DNA of 12,698 bases. Origin: Isohypsibius dastychi (lineage: Eukaryota; Tardigrada; Eutardigrada; Parachela; Isohypsibiidae). A program made the position numbers and the translations under genes. The DNA is taken from contig JAQIWT010001072.1 of NCBI GenBank assembly GCA_034696485.1, positions 1-12,698 on the forward strand, given 5' to 3'. How positions within the stretch are numbered: the stretch's first letter is position 1; each line of letters begins with the position of its first letter. Shown here piece after piece: positions 1 to 7,973 of the stretch. The notes beneath the pieces were generated by a model, which did no database searches, was not told where the DNA came from, and saw only the letters and a program-made list of their open reading frames with translations.

Positions 1-474
1 GTAACTTAGCAGAGGTTCCCCCTAATGTTATAGTCTACGGGAACCGTGGTTCGTTCAAGAAGCGAAACCTAGCAGAGCCTAGAAACTTAGGACGGTCAGA
101 ACTTAGCAGAGGTTCGAGAGTATATCTTAAGATATGTATTTGTAGTTTTGAACATGAACATTCTTAAGAGCTATATTTCTTATTCATAAATATTTCAAAT
201 ATTACAATATACTGTATACTTTATACCAAAAACATATTCATGAGAATTCATATTTTTAAGATTGTATTTTTGATATCTGATGATTGACATTTCATATAAT
301 TTCTAATTTACATTTTCAGTTATTCGAAAAGAAAACTGTCCAAAGATTGATCGATGACATGGTAAATCGATGAAACTAAACTACTGAAATCAGTCAGTGC
401 GAAAAATTAGACTTCCTGTTTCATTTGATCGGAATCACAGTTTCGGCTACAGTTTGTCATTCTCAAAACCATAC
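1..474 (-). other. Intron of the ANKRD27-like gene (open at left)
   Basis: Minus-strand intron beginning at the GT donor 474-473, directly after exon 2. I checked each AG on the minus strand for an exon continuing in phase 0 and found only short frames ending quickly in stops, so the next exon lies beyond position 1. The stretch 120-330 is very AT-rich with no coding signal. The only notable content is the direct repeat at 3-115. Confidence 0.7.
3..115. repeat. Direct repeat pair at window edge
   Basis: The 16-mer AACTTAGCAGAGGTTC occurs exactly at 3-18 and again at 100-115, a 97-bp offset. A degenerate copy (AACCTAGCAGAGCCT) sits between them at 66-80, and a short inverted repeat GAACC-GT-GGTTC lies at 41-52. 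The block is more GC-rich than the AT-rich intron beside it and is cut by the window start, so it looks like the edge of a longer tandem or dispersed repeat. It lies in an intron of the ANKRD27-like gene. Its family is not recognised. Confidence 0.6.
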
Positions 475-1960
475 CTGTAAGCACTGAAGGACACTGGCAA
501 TGCACAGAAGTTGTTGCAGCGGCGTTTCGTATTCCACAATCTTCCGCAAAGCTTCTTCCGCGCTAACAAAATTGGCTTTTGAAATATCCAACCCATCCAC
601 GGCTTCCGGTTTCTTCACCCCCGCGAAATTCCTCTTAATCTCCAAATCGCTCTTCTTGCATACGTTCTCCATTAAAAATCGAAAAATCTTCTTGTGAAGA
701 ATTGCATGCCCAAATACTTCCAACGCCGCTCTCACATCCTTCCGGTTACTTTTCGGGGAGATCTTCAAAATGTCTTCTGTGGAACTGTTCACAAGACGGT
801 CAATTTTTGACGCGAGATCTTCGAGATAATCAGGAAGAAGTTGATAGGTTAAATAGAGTTGTTCGATAGATTTCTTGTACTTGATAAGAATCGGATCGGG
901 ATCGGAAGGATGAATGGAGTTGCGGAGGAATTCTTCGCAGGTTGCAACGGAAAGTTCGGAAAGGGAATAGTTCAAGGCGGGAAGAGAAGTGTGCTGAATA
1001 TCCATTCCTTCGCCGAGTGGACGGTCTATTATCAGCACCGTGAAAGACTTGCCTCGATCGTCGTAGCATTTTTCCTAAAACAAAAACTATTGTGAATTGT
1101 GTGCATAACTGTGCTGAGAATTTCGGACATTATAAAGAATTAAAAAAAATAAAAACGAAAAATCACGAAACAGAGGCAAAGTTGATAAAAACTACAGACG
1201 AATTTTAAAAATAATTAAAAGTGCATAGCAAAAATTTGAATATTTTGGAGGTCTCTCAAAACCAACAAAATAAACTTTAATAACCTGCACTGAAATAATT
1301 TAGCTCCGACAACATGACCAACTAAAAGACAAAACAAAGCAAAATTAGGATCATTGGTTTTTACGGTAAAGTTCACAACAGAGATTACCAAGAATCGCTT
1401 TACGAATTTTTCAACATTTCTGGAATTGTTTGCAGCTGTAAAAACTTTTTCAAATTTTCAATTTTTTTTTCATTTTTTATCCATTTTTACACAATAAAAC
1501 ATACGCATGTAAAATTTCCTTAACAAATTAAAAAAGAATTCAGAACTATAGGAGATCAGTGTAGCTTGAGACCTCATATAATTCAGTTTTATCAAGTTCA
1601 GTAAACCGGAAGTGTTACCTCCGAAACGATTTTCGTCGTGAAATTTCTGGCAAATCCAGAAAATCCAGTAATAACTCCTTTATCTGAATCGATCTTCACC
1701 GAATATCCGGACTGAACACAGTCGAATAATCCACTCTCAACAGCCTGCATACAAGATGGATACAAAATGTGCAGACCCAATTCCGCTCTTCGAATAAACA
1801 ATGCGCCATTTCCCCGCTTGGAACTCTTCAGCGCTGGTAAAGATGAGGACTTTGGAATACAAATGATACAGTTGCGTTCACATGCTTTCGCGTAGAGATC
1901 TTTGAACTGCTTTGTCAGCGCGATGTAGAACGGATTCTCCAGGAAGTTCTCCTCTGACAT
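475..1960 (-). CDS. ANKRD27: ANKRD27/VARP-like protein, N-terminal exons
   Basis: The 5' part of an ANKRD27 (VARP) orthologue. In mammals this endosomal protein is a VPS9-type exchange factor for Rab21 and binds Rab32/38, VAMP7 and retromer. Exon 1 is 1619-1960 (114 codons, ATG at 1960, donor GAG|GTAACA). Exon 2 is 475-1074 (200 codons, acceptor TTTTAG|G, donor CAG|GTATGG). Both junctions are phase 0; the intron is 544 bp. Residues 6-14 (FLENPFYIAL region) match the family's N-terminal LLKNPFYLAL. The exon junction joins a stretch like the mammalian EKEESFSILCIAHPL. From about residue 226 the helical start of a VPS9 domain appears, ending near TPLQQLLCI. The catalytic half of VPS9 and the ankyrin repeats are outside the window. 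Only 314 residues are visible, against roughly 1,050 in the human protein. No frameshift is seen. The family assignment rests on conserved motifs recalled from the mammalian protein, in the same order and spacing. Confidence 0.9.
1075..1618 (-). other. Intron 1 of the ANKRD27-like gene
   Basis: A 544-bp AT-rich intron with donor GTAACA and acceptor TTTTAG, both phase 0. It contains T-rich and A-rich runs (for example around 1440-1490) and no open frame of note. No repeat or RNA gene was recognised inside it. Confidence 0.75.
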
Positions 1961-3021
1961 TTCTCACCGCTTTTCCAGTGAGTGGTCTGGTAGTTGAACG
2001 ATTTCATGTGCAGCGGATTTCCGGATTATTCGACATCAAATTACAAAACCATTCAATTACAAGACGATATCACGCGAAACCTGAAATCGAGGCGGAATTC
2101 TATTGCGTAAGCTGAAGATGAAGAATGGAAATCATTGATATCGAAACCACAACAAACCCAGAAATGTGAGAACTTACAGAGGTACAGGATCTGAGTCATG
2201 TGACCAAAACTGCAATCGAACTTAATCTTTTCTGATTCCTGAACACCGAGTCAGAAAAATGGGATTCGGAACATCAGAAGTGGTGTGGTGACCAAAGATG
2301 AGGAAAGAAATAAACGACGGAAGAAGACCACACTAAGAAGACAGAGGCGTAGGATGGTCATCGTTTTGTGTGGCTCACCCCACCCCTTCACAACACCCAC
2401 CCTCTCGTTTGCTCAATCTTCAACGTCTGGAATCCAGGGATTTTTATAATCGAAAAACGCGGAGGAGTTTAGCTTTACACTTGAAGTTTATTCCGACTCT
2501 GCATGCTCCAAAGGTCACAAGGGTGAAGGGTATGGATTTGGATACTGGTAGTTTGATTTGATTTATGGAGCATGTTTCTACCACCCGCACCCATGCTTTT
2601 ACCGCAAACTCTACAAAATGCTTGCCATTGTCCATAGTCTGTCAGTCTATCATGTCCATCCAACAGCTACTGCGTGACCTTTGTCGGTTGAATATGATTT
2701 TTGGACAATGAGTGTGTTCCGTTATGTTCCGGGTTACGAACAAATCAAACCTAGTCGACCATAACTTCTTCTTTTACACTGACATTTGATTTTCTGCTTG
2801 ATTCTGAACGTGAGTTAAATGAGGTTCGCAAAACTTCACATCAAGCCATTCATTCGTACTTGGAAAACAGATTTCGTCAACATTCCGTATTCGAGTTAGC
2901 AGAAGTACGGTACAAAAAATAAATGAGATAGAACACTACTCTACTCATCTTACTTCACATATCCAGATCCATGAACAACCTCTGCGTAAGACTAGAACTG
3001 CACAACCGCTGTCGTTTGTAG
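1961..3021. other. Gap between two minus-strand genes
   Basis: About 1.06 kb between the ANKRD27 start codon and the stop of the mucin-like gene; both genes read leftwards. It must hold the ANKRD27 promoter and 5' leader and the 3' UTR of the mucin-like gene. Only short frames occur (about 60 codons), with no recognisable protein. A CACCC-rich stretch lies at about 2374-2404. The nearest TTTATT (AATAAA on the minus strand) below the mucin stop is at 2487-2492, over 500 bp away, so the poly(A) site is unresolved. Confidence 0.6.
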
Positions 3022-5344
3022 TCATTCCATATCGATTGAGGGCGTCGGTGGGGGCTTTTGCATTATTGTAGGGGTCGTGGTAGCCATAGTATCAGTCATT
3101 TCGGTCGAGGGTTGCTCAGTTGTCGTCGTTCGTAATATGGCAGTTGGACTTGGGGACGTCATGGTAGCTGCCTCGGTGGAGGATTCCGTGGTCGGAATGG
3201 TTGTCCCTTCTTCGGTTGGCGTACTTACCGTTGTGACCTCAGTGCTCTCTGGCTCTGTCGTCGTTGTCGTAGGTAATGTTGACGTGTCAGTCGCCGCTGT
3301 TGCCTCGGTGGTCTCTAGGTCGGTGGTTGTTGGTACTGTAGAGGAAACTGCTGGAGTGGTCGCCTGGGTGGTCTCTGTCAATGTTGATGTTGCTATAGTT
3401 ACTGTTGAGGTGACTGTGGCGCTGGTGGCCTCGGTGGATTCTGCTTCAGTTGTCGTTGTCGTTGACACAGTCGAGATGTGTGCTGTAGTTGGTTCCTCCG
3501 TAGTTTCTGGTTCGGTGACTGCCGGTGTTGTTTTTGTTGATGACATCGTTGACCCCGCTGTTGTGCTCGTGAGCTCCGTGGTTTCGGATTCCGTTGTTGG
3601 CGCTGATGAGGTGAGTGTCGTACTAGTTGCCTCGGTGGTCTGTGGTTCCGTGGTTATGGACGTAACAACTGGGGTCGTTGAAGCTTCAGTTGTTTCTGGT
3701 TCTGTTGTCATTGTTGTGGTAACTGTTGAGCTAGCTGTGGTGCTTGTAGCTTCAGTTGTTTCTGGTTCTGTTGTTGCCGGAGACGTCAGTGTAGTCGATG
3801 TCGGACTTGTTGGCTGCTCTGTGGTAGCCGAGGTGGTGGCTGTTGTTGTTGGCTCTGAGCTGGTCGTGGTCTGTATGGTCGAAGTGGGCCGATTGGTTGT
3901 CGATGTTGAGGCTCGCGTTGTAAAAAAGGAAATGGTAGCTATCGTGGCTGTAATTGATTCTGTTGTGGTCAAGGTACTACGCGAAGTTGTGAAGGTTGCA
4001 AAGCTCGGAGTTGATTTTGCTGTTGAAGTGTTCAGTGTGAGCGTTTTCGGAGCTGTGGTTGTCGAAGACAGGGGAGCCTATGCAAAGATAAAGGTAGCGA
4101 AGGTCACGAATACCCAGGTCAGTCACTGACATACACGCTCGAAAGGAAAGACTGAATTGACAAAATTTAATCCAATCAGCCACACTCTGTGGGGGGGGGG
4201 GGGGGCATCGGTTTATTCGAAAACCATCGGTATACAGTACTATCAAGTCATGACATAAACATGAACCCATAACACAACACCAAAATCTTGTGGTGCTCTG
4301 AGAATCTATTCAGTTAGAAAAGACTCCGACTCATAGAAACAAAGCCAATACCATGCTCAGAGCACAACTCGGATCAAACTTGTGATTGAGCACCAAAACA
4401 GCCCTATTGCGATCGCTTTTTATACCACAGGACTAGCAAGTTCTGATATCATGAGAGGGGTTCTAAGATAGAGGGGCAGTTGACCAAAAGTTTGTGAACG
4501 AATTCGTTTTCGTTGTCACTAGTTTTGAGCAGCTTTCAACCATTCACCTTCGCTGCCGCTGATGGGAGCAACTGCGCGGCGCTAGTTCTAAATTCCATCA
4601 CCTCGCTGAGATGTTTTTCCCTTAACTTCACGCTAAGCTACGGGAAGAAATCCACTACGCTATTCATTGCTTTTGCCTAAGATACGCTAAGAAATATCGG
4701 TATTAACGGCACTAGCGTCGGCGCTGCCTCAAAAGCGGCGCAGAACTGATCGTCATGCTCGGTTGTATTTTTTTCGACTTACATGAGAGAATACCATTGA
4801 GACGGAGGCATATGGATAGTTCACAAGAAGAAGTGCCGTCGGAACTGACAAGAGGGTCGAGGGTGTTGTCGAGGGATTTTTCCAAGACAAATCCGTGATA
4901 TCATTCTCCACCGTGGTCATCGCATATACGGATGAGGTCGGTGTGCCTGATGAAATCGTTGGTAGAATGGTGAGCGGTGAATCCTGTGCAGGGACCGGTT
5001 TATTGGCCGACTTCAAGAAGACTATCCCTGTAGTTGAAATTATCCGGGCTTCCTCGAAAAAGTAGCACTCAGAGAACAAAGTAACAATGAATCCAAAAAC
5101 GCCAGGGCATGTTATTCCGGAACGGTACACAACATCATACGTCTGGAAGAACACCGGGAGGCAAAATGAATCCGTGAGTTGATTACACGTTCTCATTTCT
5201 GAAAACAGTGACCAATCAGCGACCCGGGCCTGGACCTAAGACGGAAAAGTACGCATTCATCATTAGGTTACCAGAATAATACAACCGAACATAAACACTT
5301 ACTGCGTTCACGAAGAGAAGCAGAGAACTGAAAAGCAACCTCAT
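3022..5344 (-). CDS. Secreted Thr-rich mucin-like protein, three exons
   Basis: Predicted secreted protein of 516 residues; specific function not recognised. Exon 1 is 5303-5344 and encodes a 14-residue hydrophobic signal peptide (MRLLFSSLLLFVNA), followed by donor GTAAGT. Exon 2 is 4783-5235 (acceptor CCGTCTTAG|G, donor CAT|GTAAGT). Exon 3 is 3022-4077 (acceptor CTTTGCATAG|G). All junctions are phase 0; the introns are 67 and 705 bp. Signal cleavage is likely after VQA. Residues 15-165 carry four cysteines and become Ser/Thr-rich towards the end; residues 166-516 are dominated by Thr with Ser, Glu, Pro and Val in degenerate TEPETTEATS-type repeats. This composition is typical of densely O-glycosylated mucin domains (family knowledge). 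There is no C-terminal membrane segment or GPI signal; the end is Pro-rich (PPPTPSIDME). The 705-bp intron could hide another exon. Cuticle, gut-lining or surface-coat roles are possible but not shown. Confidence 0.72.
3095..3775 (-). repeat. Degenerate TE-x-E-[TS]-TE-[AV] protein repeats
   Basis: About ten copies of a short acidic Thr motif (TEPETTEAT, TEPQTTEAT, TESETTELT, TEAESTEAT, TEPESTEVT, TEQPSTEMT and similar) are spaced roughly 20-30 residues apart in exon 3 of the mucin-like gene. The linkers between them are nearly all Thr, Ser, Ala and Val. Repeat length and sequence vary, so it is an aged imperfect array rather than a clean minisatellite. Confidence 0.8.
3682..3774 (-). repeat. 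Recent 66-bp internal duplication in mucin exon
   Basis: A 27-bp stretch at 3682-3708 is repeated exactly at 3748-3774 (offset 66 bp, 22 codons, in frame). It begins AGCTTCAGTTG on the plus strand. Exact nucleotide identity inside an otherwise diverged array suggests a recent unequal exchange or slippage event that kept the reading frame. Confidence 0.8.
4191..4205 (+). repeat. G15 homopolymer
   Basis: Fifteen consecutive G on the plus strand (C15 on the coding strand) in the 705-bp intron of the mucin-like gene. Directly after the C-run on the minus strand is ACAG, so it could act as a polypyrimidine tract for a cryptic acceptor. The exact length is prone to sequencing error. Confidence 0.9.
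4293..4365. repeat. 10-bp perfect inverted repeat
   Basis: GTGCTCTGAG at 4293-4302 and its reverse complement CTCAGAGCAC at 4356-4365, with a 53-bp spacer, lie in the large intron of the mucin-like gene. The arms are too short to call a mobile element. The repeat lies downstream (minus sense) of the TATA-like site at 4415-4424. Confidence 0.6.
4415..4424 (-). promoter_or_regulatory. TATA-box-like site in mucin intron
   Basis: On the minus strand this reads TATAAAAAGC, a near-ideal TATA box, overlapping the palindrome GCGATCGC at 4409-4416. It points towards mucin exon 3, about 340 bp downstream. It might be an internal promoter giving a shorter transcript, or chance. No convincing alternative first coding exon with an ATG in the Thr-rich frame was found downstream. 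Confidence 0.25.
4574..4724. repeat. Imperfect inverted repeat with ACGCTA motifs
   Basis: GCGCGGCGCTAGTTC at 4574-4588 and the region 4708-4724 are imperfect reverse complements of each other. Between them ACGCTA recurs at 4630, 4657 and 4684. The segment is more GC-rich at its ends than the surrounding intron. It could be a small non-autonomous element remnant. No target-site duplication was seen, so this stays tentative. Confidence 0.3.
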
Positions 5345-5442
5345 CCTGTAATGCAAAATCCATCGATGAAACTTCTAACAGTGATTCTCAAACTGCACCC
5401 TTGAAACTTTCGTTGTCCTCTGACAGAAAGAAGACGTTGAAC

Positions 5443-5474
5443 ATGGCTGACCTTTCCCGGACTCTTTCAGCCAT
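5443..5474. repeat. 8-bp stem hairpin upstream of mucin gene
   Basis: ATGGCTGA at 5443-5450 pairs with TCAGCCAT at 5467-5474 around a 16-base loop. An overlapping alternative pairing joins GACCTTTCCC (5448-5457) with GGGAAAAGTC about 25 bases further on, with one mismatch. It lies about 100 bp upstream of the mucin-like start codon, so it could be in the promoter or 5' leader. Confidence 0.4.
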
Positions 5475-6643
5475 AGCCGTGGGAAAAGTCGTTACTATAC
5501 GTGATCAGCCTTCTGAATTGTCTCGCGTGGAAGCAAAAAAGGGTGTTATTAGTTGCCTCAGAGTCACTAGGTAGTAAATATAGTGACCATACTGCAAGCT
5601 TCATAAACAGAGCCACTCGATACATCTACTCATGCATGCAGAAAACATCACTCGTGACAAATCTGCATACACATTGGTGTTAGCTGCTTTTATTACGCAG
5701 GTATAGCAATATAAAAACCGTCATCACATCTTTCTCGCCCTGTCGCTGTTCCCGACAGCAGTACCTCATCACCATACATTTCTATTCTTCAGCCGGTCAC
5801 AAAAGGAAAATGAAGGGTCTATCAGAGGCAAACTGAAATTGCAGATGCAGATGGTGAACTCTCTCACTAGAACGATGGATAGAGGTTCGGTCAACTCGAA
5901 AAAATGCAGCATGGTTTCAAGGTCTCGTAAAATTTCACAAATTAAGCTGCATACGACATCCACTTGCTTCACTGTTAGAGGACAGTGGCTGTTCCACCCA
6001 ATCTGACAGTGAGACAGATATTTCATTTTTAGTTATTTCTATTTCAGCTACACCACATATTCTCATTATCCCGCTGTCACTGAAGGTGATTGCGCAACTA
6101 CTCAATCACGCCACTTCACACACAGCTTTTTATCATTTTCTTTTCTGCCATTTTCTGTAGCTCTGGTTTTTTCCATACCTTAATTCATTCGGCCAGCAAT
6201 GTTCTTCTGACAAATAGCTTGTCACGGTAGGAGATGTTGATGTCCCAGATTGTAATCAAATTACCTAAAAGGTCAGGTACAGCTCCCGAAGGTATTTTGC
6301 GGAACATGTTCAGAGCGTGTGCCAGCATCGCACGATCGGAAATCTTTTGTTATAAATTGGCCAAAATCAGTTACGTAATGACAGCATTGTAGACTTGTGT
6401 ATTTACTTGACCACCGCTGGGTTTGAAATCTGGCAACAACTCCAACTGTCAAAACTATCATTCTAATGGAAAACAACTCAATGCGAATCTGTTCTACAGT
6501 GCTATTGGTACAGGTGCCCCTTGTTTGGACTTGGATGATCCTTGAATTATGTACTTCAGAATGCGAACATTTCACTGCGTGAGCAATGATGTAAAGAAAA
6601 ACTCAGACTGCTATTTGAACTTCTCCCCAGCTGCACACAAGTA

Positions 6644-6653
6644 GGGGGGGGGG
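6644..6653 (+). repeat. G10 homopolymer
   Basis: Ten consecutive G in the divergent intergenic region. It is the second long G run in the window. No associated gene was recognised. Confidence 0.9.
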
Positions 6654-7458
6654 TGAATTTAGCTGTCGATTGCAATCGAGATGGTTGAGTGACTGTCTCT
6701 GGTTCTTAAGTACCGTAAAGCACAGAATATTCGAACACCAATCGGCTCCTAAACTGACTATCCAAATACGGGATCCACATTCATGCAGTCCACTGACGAC
6801 TATTACTGTATTGTTGGAAGGAATCACATTGGTGTTCTTCGGCATTTTCGTTCTCAGTTCCAAATAATGAACAATATTTTTTGTCTTATCGTAGATGTTA
6901 CCACAGACTCCTCACGAAACGACAAGGGCGAACAAATACACGGAAACAGGAAACATAAGATTGCGCAAAATGAAATGGTTTGTCGACAGACAATCTGTTT
7001 ATTGCCCTCAAATTCTGATGTATTCCGGAGTCACTACTATGTTGGTGAGAGCCACTAGACTACCGGTCTAACCTGAAGTTCGTTGCTTAAAGGTTTTGCA
7101 GAAATTCATAAAAAAGACAACGCTTATACTCAACGGCCATTTTCGACCACACTTTCGGTATCGGCGATCCCTTTTCCGTCCGTAATTCAATGCATCAGAT
7201 GTCTCTACAGAATACAATTAAATTTTCAAAGAATACATCTACCTGTCTGGTGCGGAACGGTAATTGACACCAGGCTAAAGTCATCAGTGATCATTAATTT
7301 CCGTTCCATCGAGAAAAAACCCTAGCGCATGCTGCCACTTGAAGCCATAAGGTAACGATGGGAGCTCCCCAGGTACCATTCATTCGGGTTGTAGTGCTTC
7401 CATTTTCGCCGAGATTTCAAGAGCTAAATTTCCAGAATCGGATGTCAGGCCAGGGTGC

Positions 7459-7476
7459 GACGTCACTGCATATAAG
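7459..7476 (+). promoter_or_regulatory. CRE-like site plus TATA box, candidate GPCR promoter
   Basis: GACGTCAC (7459-7466), a CRE-type bZIP site lacking one flanking T, is followed four bases later by TATAAG (7471-7476). Transcription from here would start near 7500 and give a 5' leader of about 470 nt before the GPCR start codon at 7974, unless a leader intron is removed. The spacing and orientation fit a promoter, but there is no direct evidence of use. Confidence 0.35.
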
Positions 7477-7795
7477 AGCCATTTGAAAAACGTGTAATTG
7501 GGCATTACCTGCCAGATCGATTTTCAGCTCGATCACCTTTTTCATCCCCTGCACGAAATCTCGCATTTCATTCGCCGCTGACGTTTACCTGATTAAATCT
7601 TTTGTCTCTCGAATCGCTTCCGTCAGAGCGCATGTCAAATACATGGAATAATCAGTGCTAATTGTGTGTCGGGGAAAGAGGATGACAGGTTAATTACGAA
7701 TAACGTGTCCTTGAACAACACATCCTGGACTGGAGGCTTAATCCCGTTATTGTATGAGCCTGTCACTCATAAATTTCAAACTTGCAAGAGGATAA

Positions 7796-7903
7796 ATCAT
7801 CGTGACGTGTTATCGCCAAAACAGCCTGGAAAAACACCTTTCATCGTGTGCCTTTCGTGCAGAGTGTCCATATAAAGGTGTTTTCGGTCATTTGGACGAC
7901 TGT
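7796..7903 (+). other. Possible TRAF-type zinc-finger fragment
   Basis: The plus-strand frame through 7802 encodes a Cys/His series C-x8-H-x3-C-x5-C-x7-H-x3-C, with TRAF-finger-like words SLEKHLSSC, ECPYKG and HLDDC. TRAF-type fingers typically read L..HL..C....CPYKGC...HL..C (family knowledge), so the second finger here would be shortened. A stop codon (TAA at 7793-7795) closes the frame just upstream. In a different frame at about 7740-7790 the words YEPVTHKFQTCKRI vaguely recall a RING EPV...GHRFC...C core. Together this could be a frameshifted remnant of a RING/TRAF-finger gene, or chance. No splice-supported gene model could be built. Confidence 0.25.
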
Positions 7904-7973
7904 ACTCTCAACTTTTTTTTCAATTTGTCAATCTTGATTGTTGAAGGAGAAACGCTTTCAAGACTTTGGAAGA

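Larger units (their letters stand above)
5345..7973. other. Divergent intergenic region
   Basis: About 2.6 kb between the start of the minus-strand mucin-like gene and the plus-strand GPCR, so it should carry both promoters. Reading frames inside are at most about 100 codons, overlap each other and do not resemble known families, apart from a short zinc-finger-like stretch at 7796-7903. It also contains a hairpin at 5443-5474, a G10 run at 6644-6653, TATAAAAA at 5710-5717 and a CRE+TATA pair at 7459-7476. Short hydrophobic minus-strand frames at 5769-6026 and 6185-6268 could be decayed gene pieces but are not called. Confidence 0.6.

Noticed and set aside
69-120. Possible tRNA or tRNA-derived element (GGTTCGA plus an A-box-like TAGCAGAGCC)
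   Set aside because: The spacing is suggestive, but no T-stem or acceptor stem can be paired around GGTTCGA, so a tRNA is not supported.
859-1095. Plus-strand and alternative minus-strand frames over ANKRD27 exon 2
   Set aside because: They overlap the well-supported ANKRD27 exon and show no family resemblance; they are shadow frames.
2370-2663. Three overlapping frames of about 62 codons on both strands
   Set aside because: Short, mutually overlapping, with no domain or splice context; expected by chance in about 1 kb of noncoding DNA.
3077-4129. 350-codon plus-strand frame, Val/Ser-rich
   Set aside because: It is the antisense of the Thr-rich mucin exon: ACN codons read as GTN (Val) on the other strand, which keeps the frame open. 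It has no domain, and the minus strand has the signal peptide and splice logic.
3977-4270. Minus-strand frame with an ATG overlapping the mucin intron and exon
   Set aside because: It crosses the exon 3 acceptor in a frame different from the Thr-rich one and translates the G15 run as poly-Pro; best explained as intron read-through.
4172-5220. Shared GCTGATTGG word (VADW) in mucin exon 2 and in the intron near 4173-4181
   Set aside because: Nine matching bases (also the NF-Y-like CCAATCAGC on the plus strand) with no similarity on either side; not enough for a duplicated exon.
6273-7325. Several frames of 65-100 codons on both strands
   Set aside because: No recognisable motifs, overlapping one another, starts often not ATG, and no coherent splice-linked model.
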